Shown here piece after piece: positions 13,691 to 20,418 of a stretch of 20,656 nt of DNA (position 1 is the first letter of the stretch; each line of letters opens with the position of its first letter). The translations under genes were made by a program, and so were the position numbers. The notes under the pieces were generated by a model. It saw only the letters and a list, made by a program, of their open reading frames with translations, searched no databases and was not told the origin of the DNA. Origin of the DNA: Brevundimonas sp. UBA7534 (lineage in GTDB: Bacteria; Pseudomonadota; Alphaproteobacteria; Caulobacterales; Caulobacteraceae). The stretch covers positions 385 through 21,040 of the forward strand of contig NZ_DLMO01000092.1 in NCBI RefSeq assembly GCF_002479325.1, in the 5' to 3' direction.

Positions 13691-15259
13691 TCAGGCCGCC
13701 TGGTTGGAGCCTTCGGGCGCGGTCCAGCGCAGCACCGGCGAACGGGCGGCGCGGGTTTCGTCAAGACGACGCATCGGGGCGTGGAAGGGCGCGCCCTTGA
13801 AGCGGTCCGTGTCCCCCGACTTCGCAGCTTCAGCCAGCAGACGCATGGCCTCGATGAAGCGGTCCAGCTCGGCCTTGGACTCGGTTTCGGTCGGCTCGAT
13901 CAGCATGGCGCCGTGGACGACCAGCGGGAAATACATGGTCATCGGGTGGAAGCCCTCGTCGATCATCGCCTTGGCGAAGTCGAGCGTGGTGATGTCCGTG
14001 CCCTTCAGCCATTCGTCGTCGAACAGCGCCTCGTGCATGCAGGGGCCGTCGGGGAAGGCGGCCGACATCAGGTCCGACAGGCGGGCCTTGATGTAGTTTG
14101 CGTTCAGCACCGCGTCCTCGGCGACCTGGCGCAGGCCGTCCGAGCCGTGGCTCATCATGTAGCTGAGCGCGCGGACATACATGCCCATCTGGCCCTGAAA
14201 GGCGCACAGGCGACCGAACGCCTGTTCGGCCTCGTCTTGCTCGCGCTCCACCAGGCGATAGCCGTCGGCGTCATGGATGACCCACGGGGCCGGGGCGAAG
14301 GGGGCCAGGGCTTCCGACAGCACCACGGGACCCGCGCCCGGTCCGCCGCCGCCGTGCGGGGTGGAGAAGGTCTTGTGCAGGTTGATGTGCATGGCGTCGA
14401 CGCCCAGGTCGCCGGGGCGCACCCGGCCGACGATGGCGTTGAAGTTGGCGCCGTCGCAATAGAAATAGGCGCCCGCCTCGTGGGTCAGGCGGCTGATCTC
14501 CAGGATGTCGCGCTCGAACAGGCCGCAGGTGTTGGGGTTGGTCACCATGATGGCCGCCACGTCCGGCCCCAGCTTGGCGGCCAGGTCGGCGACGTCCACC
14601 CGGCCGTCGTCGGTCTGGGCCACTTCCACCACCGAATAGCCGACGAAGGCGGCGGTGGCGGGATTGGTGCCGTGGGCGCTGGTGGGCACCAGCACCTTGC
14701 GGCGTTGAGCGTGCTCGCCCTTGGCCTCGTGCGCGGCGCGGATGGCCATGAGGCCGCACAGTTCGCCGTGGGCGCCGGCCTTGGGCGACAGGGCGACGGC
14801 GGGCATGCCTGTCAGGGTCTTCAGCCAGTGGGCTAGGGTGTCCATCAGCTCCAGCGCGCCCTGTACGGTCGAGATCGGCTGCAGCGGGTGGATGTCAGAG
14901 AAGCCGGGCAGGCGGGCCATCTTCTCGTTCAGGCGCGGGTTGTGCTTCATCGTGCACGACCCCAGCGGATAGATGGCCAGGTCGATGGCGTGGTTCTTCT
15001 GGCTCAGGCGCACATAGTGGCGCATGGCCTCGGGCTCGGACAGGCCGGGCAGGCCGATCGGATCCTTGCGGACCAGGTCGCCCAGGTCGGAGGCGTCGCC
15101 CTTGGGTTCGGGCAGGTCCACGCCGGTCTTGCCCCAGCCCTCGCCCTCGAAGATCAGCGGCTCGTCCTGCAACAGGCCGCGGGCGCCGGTCAGGGTGGCG
15201 GGCTTTGCGGCGACGGCGTTGGGGGCGGTCGGGCGGCCGACGGTGTTCATGGTGCTCAT
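13691..15259 (-). CDS. gcvPB: glycine dehydrogenase (decarboxylating) subunit 2
   Basis: This is the PLP-carrying half of the glycine cleavage P-protein, which decarboxylates glycine and passes the aminomethyl group to the lipoyl arm of H-protein. The 522-residue protein has the signature HKTFSTPHGGGGPG with the PLP lysine Lys296, upstream VTNPNTCGLFE, and YPLGSCTMKHNPRLNEK near residues 97-113. The first 20 or so residues (MSTMNTVGRPTAPNAVAAKP) are an extension; a second ATG lies at 15250. The start at 15259 overlaps the stop of the foreign-looking gene before it as ATGA. Normally gcvPA would be the immediate upstream neighbour. The two subunits form a heterotetramer, so separation by an extra gene is of interest. 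Confidence 0.95.
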   Translation of the reverse strand: MSTMNTVGRPTAPNAVAAKPATLTGARGLLQDEPLIFEGEGWGKTGVDLPEPKGDASDLGDLVRKDPIGLPGLSEPEAMRHYVRLSQKNHAIDLAIYPLGSCTMKHNPRLNEKMARLPGFSDIHPLQPISTVQGALELMDTLAHWLKTLTGMPAVALSPKAGAHGELCGLMAIRAAHEAKGEHAQRRKVLVPTSAHGTNPATAAFVGYSVVEVAQTDDGRVDVADLAAKLGPDVAAIMVTNPNTCGLFERDILEISRLTHEAGAYFYCDGANFNAIVGRVRPGDLGVDAMHINLHKTFSTPHGGGGPGAGPVVLSEALAPFAPAPWVIHDADGYRLVEREQDEAEQAFGRLCAFQGQMGMYVRALSYMMSHGSDGLRQVAEDAVLNANYIKARLSDLMSAAFPDGPCMHEALFDDEWLKGTDITTLDFAKAMIDEGFHPMTMYFPLVVHGAMLIEPTETESKAELDRFIEAMRLLAEAAKSGDTDRFKGAPFHAPMRRLDETRAARSPVLRWTAPEGSNQAA

Positions 15260-15795
15260 TGGACGGCTGTTCCATCAAATATGCGAATGCCATTACAGGC
15301 AGCGTTTAAAATGTCGTCGTCGATTTGGTCAGGACGGATAAAGCGCCAAGCACTAGGTCGGCTTTCATCAAAATCGTCAGCTATGCCGGACCTATTTGTG
15401 CCTGAGTAACTTGCACCAGCCAACTGACGTTGTTGTCGGGTGTCGCAGCGGTATTCATGAAGCAACATCATCGATCGGAAGCCAGCTGCCTCCGCGCCCT
15501 CTTCTGAGAAGATTTCAATGTGGACCCATGCCTTCACATTTGATCCGATACGGACGAGCGAGCCAGAGTCCACCCAAACCGCCATCGACGTGTTGATTGT
15601 TGCTAGCTTGTCAAACTCTTCTGACGGCACGTTCTTCTGAATCCAGTCGAAAACCGGTCTCCAGTTGCCCTCACCGTTTCCGATTATGGCGTCCGAGATC
15701 AATGCGGGCTGATCGGGGCTATCGGTTTGCGCATTTGCCAACGTCGTTAGGCATAGACCTAAGACGCCGGTGCAAGTGGCAAGTCGTCTCTTCAT
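15256..15795 (-). CDS. secreted protein, surface-adhesin-E-like, inserted between gcvPA and gcvPB
   Basis: This 179-residue protein has a clear Sec signal peptide (MKRRLATC, then a hydrophobic core, then LANA|QTD). The mature part contains WVDSGSLVRIGSNVKAWVHIE, FRSMMLLHEYRCDTRQQRQ, SAWRFIRPDQIDDDILNAAC. This order (a polar 'serine-i' strand, V-x-V/A-W-V strand, Y-x-C-D, aromatic-W-x-x-I-x-P, then a C-terminal Cys) resembles the surface-adhesin protein E domain, a small periplasmic or surface fold of vague function. The two Cys could bond. Both ends overlap neighbours by ATGA. In two 60-base lines counted (15301-15420) GC is 59 of 120, against 42 of 60 in gcvPB at 15061-15120, so recent acquisition is likely. 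A role in glycine cleavage is not implied. Family assignment is moderate; the reading frame itself is secure. Confidence 0.82.
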   Translation of the reverse strand: MKRRLATCTGVLGLCLTTLANAQTDSPDQPALISDAIIGNGEGNWRPVFDWIQKNVPSEEFDKLATINTSMAVWVDSGSLVRIGSNVKAWVHIEIFSEEGAEAAGFRSMMLLHEYRCDTRQQRQLAGASYSGTNRSGIADDFDESRPSAWRFIRPDQIDDDILNAACNGIRIFDGTAVQ

Positions 15796-17138
15796 CCAAC
15801 CAGCACTTTTGAAAGGCTCTTCGCCAAAATCTGGATGTCGGCATCCAGGGTCGTCTCGGTCGCGGCGACCAGCAGGACATCGTCCATGCCGGCGTCGGGG
15901 GCCAGGCGGCTGTAGGGCACGCCAGCCAGGACGTGATGGGCGGCCAACTGATCCACGACCTCGGCCGCGTTCTTGGGCAGGCGCACCGCGAACTCGTTGA
16001 AGAAGCGGTCGGTCAGGATTTCGACGCCCGGAATGGCGGCCAGGGCGTCACGCGTGGCGACGGCCTTTTCGTGGTTCAGCAGGGCCAGCTTGCGCAGGCC
16101 CGTCTCGCCCAGCAGGCTCATGTGGATGGTGAAGGCCAGGGTGCACAGGCCCGAGTTGGTGCAGATGTTCGAGGTCGCCTTGTCTCGGCGGATGTGCTGC
16201 TCGCGCGTGGACAGCGTCAGGACGAAGCCGCGCTCGCCGTCGGCGTCCACAGTCTCGCCGGTCAGGCGGCCGGGCATCTGGCGGATCAGCTTCTCGCGCG
16301 TGGCGAACAGGCCGACGTAGGGGCCGCCGAAGTTCAGGGCGTTGCCGATCGACTGTCCCTCGGCCGCGACGATGTCGGCGCCCATCTCGCCGGGCGACTT
16401 CAGCAGGCCCATCGACACGGCCTCGGTGACCACAACGATCAGCAGGGCGCCGGCGGCGTGGGCGGCCTCTGCGATCTTGGTCACGTCGGTGGCCGTGCCG
16501 AAGACGTTGGGGGTCTGAACCACGACGCAGGCCGTGTCGGGACCGATCTGGTCGATGACGGCGGTCTCGGCGTCGACGGCGGCGGGCAAGGCCAGGGTCT
16601 CGACGCCGACGGCGTGGACCACGGTCTCGGTCGCCTTGACGTAGTGCGGGTGGACGCCGCCCGAGATCACCGCCTTGTTGCGACGGGTCACGCGGGTCGC
16701 CATCAGCACGCCCTCCGCCATGGCGGTCGAACCGTCGTAGAGGCTGGCGTTGGCGACCGGCATCCCGGTCAGGTTCGCGACCTGAGTCTGAAACTCGTAC
16801 AGATATTGCAGCGTGCCCTGGGCGATTTCCGGCTGGTAGGGGGTGTAGCTGGTCAGGAACTCCGAGCGCTGGATCACGTGGTCCACCGTCGCGGGAATAT
16901 GGTGGCGATAGGCGCCTGCGCCGCAGAAGAAGGGGACCGCGCCGGCGACGGCGTTCTTGGCCGCCATCGCCGACAAGGCGCGTTCGACCTCCAGCTCGCC
17001 CGCCACGCGCGGCAGATCTACGGGGCGGTCCAGTCGTGCGGCGGCGGGAACGTCCACGAACAGGTCGTCGATGGATTCGGCGCCGATGGCGGCGAGCATC
17101 GCCGTGCGGTCGTCGGGCGTCAGGGGGAGGTAGCGCAT
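15792..17138 (-). CDS. gcvPA: glycine dehydrogenase (decarboxylating) subunit 1
   Basis: This is the non-PLP half of the split P-protein, with 448 residues, the usual length. Family blocks are MRYLPLTPDDRTAMLAAIG at the start, FFCGAGAYRHHIPATVDHVIQRSEFLTSYTPYQPEI (in parts), MPVANASLYDGSTA, GGVHPHYVKA and the late stretch RRDKATSNICTNSGLC. ATG at 17138 is chosen on family fit. Its stop overlaps the ATG of the secreted-protein gene as ATGA. The last 45 coding bases (15796-15840) have only about half G+C, so the sequence change seen in the inserted gene begins slightly inside this gene's end. A 146-base gap containing a long inverted repeat separates it from gcvH. Confidence 0.95.
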   Translation of the reverse strand: MRYLPLTPDDRTAMLAAIGAESIDDLFVDVPAAARLDRPVDLPRVAGELEVERALSAMAAKNAVAGAVPFFCGAGAYRHHIPATVDHVIQRSEFLTSYTPYQPEIAQGTLQYLYEFQTQVANLTGMPVANASLYDGSTAMAEGVLMATRVTRRNKAVISGGVHPHYVKATETVVHAVGVETLALPAAVDAETAVIDQIGPDTACVVVQTPNVFGTATDVTKIAEAAHAAGALLIVVVTEAVSMGLLKSPGEMGADIVAAEGQSIGNALNFGGPYVGLFATREKLIRQMPGRLTGETVDADGERGFVLTLSTREQHIRRDKATSNICTNSGLCTLAFTIHMSLLGETGLRKLALLNHEKAVATRDALAAIPGVEILTDRFFNEFAVRLPKNAAEVVDQLAAHHVLAGVPYSRLAPDAGMDDVLLVAATETTLDADIQILAKSLSKVLVG

Positions 17139-17144
17139 CTAATG

Positions 17145-17277
17145 TTCCGCTCATCCCGGCGAAAGCCGGGACCCAGTGCTTTGGGCGATCGCTCGCAACG
17201 ATCAAAGGCTGACGCTCATCCCATGCACCCTGCCCCGCGAAAGAACTGGGTCCCGGCTTTCGCCGGGATGAGCGGAA
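17145..17277. repeat. perfect 33-base inverted repeat between gcvH and gcvPA
   Basis: The arms 17145-17177 and 17245-17277 are exact reverse complements, 67 bases apart. Each arm also folds by itself through CCCGGC-GAAA-GCCGGG, a 6-pair stem with a GNRA tetraloop. The core (CATCCCGGCGAAAGCCGGGA) is of the kind I recall as a common dispersed intergenic repeat in Caulobacterales and Sphingomonadales. The pair therefore looks like a BIME-type REP unit. No transposase is present. Confidence 0.85.
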
Positions 17278-17284
17278 GGAAAGG

Positions 17285-17650
17285 TCAGAGGGTCTTGAGG
17301 AATTCGTCGTAGGCCGCCTGGTCCATCAGGCCGTCCAGTTCGGCGGCGTCCGAGACCTTGATCCGGGCGAACCAGCCATCGGCCTCGGCGGCCGAGTTGA
17401 CGGTTTCCGGGGCCGTCGACAGGGCGTCGTTGGCCTCGACCACCTCGCCCGCAACGGGAGCGTAGACGTCCGAGGCGGCCTTGACGCTCTCGACCACGGC
17501 GAAGCTGTCGCCCTTGGAGACGGTCTTGCCGACCTCGGGCACCTCCACGAACACCACGTCGCCCAGCGCGTCGGCGGCGTGTTTGGAGATGCCGACGGTG
17601 GCGATGTCGCCGTCCAGGCTGACCCACTCGTGATCCTTGGTGAACTTCAT
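17285..17650 (-). CDS. gcvH: glycine cleavage system H protein
   Basis: This is the lipoyl carrier that shuttles the aminomethyl group between P-, T- and L-proteins. The 121-residue protein has the usual length, with MKFTKDHEWVSLDGDIATVGIS at the start in short blocks and the lipoylation site ESVKAASDVYAPVAGEVVE, in which Lys57 carries the lipoyl group. AGGAG lies eight bases before the ATG at 17650. Both flanking gaps, toward gcvT and toward gcvPA, contain long inverted repeats, so its mRNA segment can be bounded by stem-loops on either side. The dihydrolipoyl dehydrogenase (L-protein) is not encoded here. Confidence 0.97.
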   Translation of the reverse strand: MKFTKDHEWVSLDGDIATVGISKHAADALGDVVFVEVPEVGKTVSKGDSFAVVESVKAASDVYAPVAGEVVEANDALSTAPETVNSAAEADGWFARIKVSDAAELDGLMDQAAYDEFLKTL

Positions 17651-17664
17651 GTCTTCTCTCCTGT

Positions 17665-17776
17665 CCCGTCACCCTCGGACTTGACCCGAGGATCGGATGT
17701 TGTGCGGTCCGTGCGTCGATGTCTTCGCACGAGCGGTTGATCGCCCGGCCCTCGGGTCAAGCCCGAGGGTGACGGG
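17665..17776. repeat. 27-base inverted repeat between gcvT and gcvH
   Basis: Arms 17665-17691 and 17750-17776 are reverse complements with a single mismatch, 58 bases apart. Each arm has internal symmetry around CTTGAC/GTCAAG (CCCTCGG...CCGAGG), so each can form its own hairpin. The sequence is unrelated to the 33-base repeat on the other side of gcvH. It ends 7 bases from the gcvT stop. Confidence 0.82.
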
Positions 17777-17782
17777 GTGGTG

Positions 17783-18895
17783 TTACGCCTTGGGCTTCCG
17801 GTAATAGCGTTGCGGCACGAAGGGCATGTCCACGACCTCGGCGGCGGCGGCCTTTCCGCGCACGATGACCTTCAGGTCGGTTCCCAAGGCGGCGAAGGCG
17901 GGCGGGACGTAGCCCATGGCGATGTTCTTGCCCAAGGTGGGCGAGGGCCCGCCGGAGGTGACCTTGCCGATGACGTTTCCGTCGGCGTCGGCGATCTCGG
18001 CGCCTTCGCGGGCCGGGGCGCCCTCCTTGACGATCAGGCCGACGCGGACGCGCGAGGGGCTGTCGGCCAGTTCCTTCAGGATGCGCTCGGCGCCGTTGAA
18101 ATCGCCGCGTTCCCTTCGCGACTTGGACAGGGCGAAGGTCAGGGCGCCCTCGACCGGGCTGGTGGTCGGGTCGATGTCGTGGCCGTGCAGCGGCAGGCCG
18201 GCTTCCAGACGCAGGGAATCGCGGGCGCCCAGGCCGATGGGCTTGACGCGGGCGTCTTCCAGGATGGTGGTCCAGACGTGTTCGGCCTGATCCGCCGGGA
18301 CGGAAATCTCATAGCCGTCCTCGCCGGTGTAGCCGGAGCGGGAGACGAAGCAGTCCACGCCAAACAGGATCAGGCGGGCGCATTCCATGAAGGCCATCTC
18401 GGCCAGAACCGGCTCGTGCGCGGCCATGACCTCGGCGGCCTCGGGGCCCTGAATGGCGATCAGGGCGCGGTCCAGGACCGTGAGCTTGGCGTCGCCCTCA
18501 AGGTTCGCGCGCCAGAAGGCGAAGTCCTCGTCCTTGTTGCCGGCGTTGACGACGACGAACAGGCCGTCGTGGTCGGGTCGGCCGGCCATCAGGTCGTCGA
18601 TCACGCCGCCTTCGCTGTTCAGCAGCAGAGAATACTTCTGCTTGCCGGCCTTGAGGATCTGGTAGTCGCCCGGCACGAACCGCTCGAACTGGGTGATGGC
18701 GTCGTCGCCGGAGATGCGGCACTGGCCCATGTGCGACACGTCGAACAGGCCGGCGTGCTCGCGCGTCCAGCGGTGTTCGGCCAGGACGCCTTCGTACTGC
18801 ACCGGCATTTCATAGCCGCCGAAGCCGACCATGCGGGCGCCCAGCGCCTTGTGCGCGGCGTTCAGGGGCGTGATCTTCAGCGTGTCGTCGGTCAT
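17783..18895 (-). CDS. gcvT: glycine cleavage system T protein (aminomethyltransferase)
   Basis: T-protein transfers the methylene group from aminomethyl-lipoyl H-protein to tetrahydrofolate, releasing ammonia. The 370-residue protein shows the family blocks VGFGGYEMPVQYEGVLAEH, GLFDVSHMGQCRISG, IQGPEAAEV, SRSGYTGEDGYEISVPADQ and LRLEAGLPLHGHDI, and ends with a conserved C-terminal domain through IGKVTSGGPSPTLGKNIAMGYV. ATG at 18895 is the family start. It is the first gene of the operon, about 50 bases downstream of a tandem glycine riboswitch, so glycine level should set its expression and that of the genes after it. Confidence 0.96.
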   Translation of the reverse strand: MTDDTLKITPLNAAHKALGARMVGFGGYEMPVQYEGVLAEHRWTREHAGLFDVSHMGQCRISGDDAITQFERFVPGDYQILKAGKQKYSLLLNSEGGVIDDLMAGRPDHDGLFVVVNAGNKDEDFAFWRANLEGDAKLTVLDRALIAIQGPEAAEVMAAHEPVLAEMAFMECARLILFGVDCFVSRSGYTGEDGYEISVPADQAEHVWTTILEDARVKPIGLGARDSLRLEAGLPLHGHDIDPTTSPVEGALTFALSKSRRERGDFNGAERILKELADSPSRVRVGLIVKEGAPAREGAEIADADGNVIGKVTSGGPSPTLGKNIAMGYVPPAFAALGTDLKVIVRGKAAAAEVVDMPFVPQRYYRKPKA

Positions 18896-18904
18896 TCGGA
18901 CTCT

Positions 18905-18949
18905 CGGGGTCGCGGGTGGGAGCGGTCGCCCGCCGGTCTCGCGCCCCCG
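18905..18949 (-). promoter_or_regulatory. candidate riboswitch expression platform
   Basis: On the minus strand CGGGGGCGCG (18949 to 18940) can pair with CGCGACCCCG (18914 to 18905), leaving one G-A mismatch. The 5' strand of this stem shares its first two bases with the closing stem of the second glycine aptamer, and its 3' strand ends next to the only Shine-Dalgarno-like bases (GAGAG) before gcvT. No T-run follows, so control of translation is more likely than termination. This is a hand-drawn fold. Confidence 0.4.
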
Positions 18950-19132
18950 CTGTCCTGAAGCCTGAGAGATTCCGGCGGTCTGGGACCGCCTTGCTCCGTC
19001 GGCGCGCCATACGGCGGCTTTCCAGCGTCTATCGCGCTTCGCGGTCCTTTTGCCTGAGCGTTTCCGGGGCGGTTGCGCCTTCGGCGTCGCACCCGTTTCG
19101 CCAAATGGAGAAGGGACGCGATCTCTCCCGCG
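18948..19132 (-). ncRNA. tandem glycine riboswitch upstream of gcvT
   Basis: Two consecutive glycine aptamers are readable on the minus strand. Aptamer 1 (19132 to 19040) opens with CGCGGGAGAGA, contains CGCCGAAGGCGCAA and CGCTCAGGCAAAAGGACCGCG, and is closed by CGCGG/CCGCG. Aptamer 2 (19027 to 18948) opens CGCTGGAAAG, contains GCCGACGGAGCAAGGCGG and AATCTCTCAGGCTTCAGGACAGCG, and is closed by CGCTG/CAGCG. The linker is 12 bases. The consensus elements CCGA(A)GG(A)GC(A)A and CTCAGGC...AGGAC occur in both. In this class glycine binding normally turns on gcv genes for catabolism, in agreement with the downstream operon. Confidence 0.95.
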
Positions 19133-19143
19133 AGAGCGTCCGA

Positions 19144-19173
19144 CCTAAGCCACCGACTCCGGGGCGAAGTCAA
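19144..19173 (-). promoter_or_regulatory. putative gcv operon promoter
   Basis: On the minus strand TTGACT (19173 to 19168), an 18-base spacer and CTTAGG (19149 to 19144) give a candidate promoter. A start about 7 bases on would fall near 19137, directly before the first aptamer stem, which supports it. Divergent from the hydrolase gene. Confidence 0.45.
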
Positions 19174-19256
19174 GCCGAACGGGTGGGGTCGGGAACGACA
19201 TGGCGCGTGGCGGTTTCCCCTGCCGACACCCCTGCTCGAAACCCAGGAAAAAGAAA

Positions 19257-20294
19257 ATGTCGATTATTGACAAGCTGTTCGGCGACTTCGACACGCCGCG
19301 CGACCATCCCGCCAAGCCCGACGCGCCGATGAAGAAGGTGCTGGACGAACTGGCGGCCCTGAACCCCAAGCCGATCGAGACCCTGTCGCCGGAAGAGGCG
19401 CGTCGACAGCCGACGCCGACGGACGCCGTGAAATCCCTGCTGCGCAAGGCCGGCAAGGATCCCGCCGACGACATGGGCGTGAAAACGACCGACATCGTCA
19501 TTCCCGGCGCCGCCGGCCCCCTGAAGGCCCGCATCTACAAGCCCCACGAGCATTCCGAGGACAAGTTGCATCCCGTCGTGGTCTATTTCCACGGCGGCGG
19601 CTTCGTCATCGCCGATCTGGACGTCTATGACGGCGGGCCGCGCGGCGTGTCCAAGATGGCCGACGTCATCGTCGTGTCCGTGCACTATCGCCAGGCGCCC
19701 GAGCACAAGTTCCCGGCGGCGCACGACGACGCCCTGGCGGCCTATCGCTGGGTGCTGGACAACGCCCAGAGCTTCCACGGCGACCCGCAGAAGGTGGCTG
19801 TGATGGGCGAGAGCGCGGGCGGCAACCTGGCCGTCGGCGTGTCGATCATGGCCAGGGATGCGGGTCTGCCGGCCCCGGTGCACCAGGTGCTTGTCTATCC
19901 GGTCGCGGGCGTCGACATGGACAACGCCTCCTATGTCGAGAACGCTACGGCCAAGCCGCTGAACAAGCCGATGATGCTGTGGTTCGTGAAGCACATCTTC
20001 GAGAACGAGGGCGACGCTCAGGACCCGCGTATCAACCTGGTCGAGAACGCCGACCTCATCGGCCTGCCGTCGTCGACGGTGATCTGCGCCGAGATCGACC
20101 CGCTGCGCAGCGAAGGCGAGTTGCTGGCCGAGAAGCTGGAGCAGGCCGGCGTCGACGTTCGGCACAAGACCTTCCACGGTTCGACGCACGAGTTCTTCGG
20201 CATGGCGCAGGTCCTGCCGGACGCCATGGCGGCGCAGACCCTGGCCGCCCACGAACTGAAGCGCGCCTTCGGCACGGCCATCCTGCCGATCTGA
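19257..20294 (+). CDS. alpha/beta hydrolase, hormone-sensitive-lipase (esterase) family
   Basis: This is a carboxylesterase-type hydrolase of 345 residues. The oxyanion-hole motif HGGGF (112-116), nucleophile Ser186 in GESAGGN, Asp281 in EIDPLRSEGE and His311 in GSTHEFFGM form a complete triad of the HSL/family IV type. A helical cap of about 80 residues (roughly 20-80) precedes the core. No signal peptide is seen, so it is probably cytoplasmic. AGGA eight bases before the ATG at 19257 supports this start; an ATG at 19200 would add 19 basic residues and is rejected. It is a single-gene unit, divergent from the gcv operon and followed by its own terminator. The natural substrate, a short acyl ester, is unknown. 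Confidence 0.92.
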   Translation: MSIIDKLFGDFDTPRDHPAKPDAPMKKVLDELAALNPKPIETLSPEEARRQPTPTDAVKSLLRKAGKDPADDMGVKTTDIVIPGAAGPLKARIYKPHEHSEDKLHPVVVYFHGGGFVIADLDVYDGGPRGVSKMADVIVVSVHYRQAPEHKFPAAHDDALAAYRWVLDNAQSFHGDPQKVAVMGESAGGNLAVGVSIMARDAGLPAPVHQVLVYPVAGVDMDNASYVENATAKPLNKPMMLWFVKHIFENEGDAQDPRINLVENADLIGLPSSTVICAEIDPLRSEGELLAEKLEQAGVDVRHKTFHGSTHEFFGMAQVLPDAMAAQTLAAHELKRAFGTAILPI

Positions 20295-20316
20295 TCCGGG
20301 TGGGCGAAGAGACGCG

Positions 20317-20344
20317 AAAGGGGCGCCTTCGGGCGTCCCTTTTT
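20317..20344 (+). terminator. intrinsic terminator after the hydrolase gene
   Basis: AAAGGGGCGCC (20317-20327) and GGCGTCCCTTT (20332-20342) pair with one G-T pair around a stable TTCG tetraloop, and a run of five T (20340-20344) follows. It begins 22 bases after the hydrolase stop and separates it from fbp. Confidence 0.9.
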
Positions 20345-20418
20345 CGTGCGCGGCGGTTGCCGCTCGGCGGTCGGCCCGCCATGAACGCTGAAACGACAAT
20401 AGCTGCTCAGGATCCGCC

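Noticed and set aside
13415..14836. A 473-codon plus-strand open frame
   Set aside because: It is antisense to the SDR gene start and gcvPB; its G/H/A-rich content is typical of a shadow frame.
15933..17312. A 459-codon plus-strand open frame
   Set aside because: It is antisense to gcvPA, reads as G/H/V/D-rich filler and crosses the 33-base repeat.
17145..17776. The paired repeats around gcvH as a CRISPR array or insertion-sequence ends
   Set aside because: There are only two copies of each, inverted rather than direct, with no regular spacers, no target duplication and no transposase; gcvH itself is the only gene between them.
17777..18958. A 393-codon plus-strand open frame
   Set aside because: It is antisense to gcvT with no recognisable domain, and runs into the riboswitch region.
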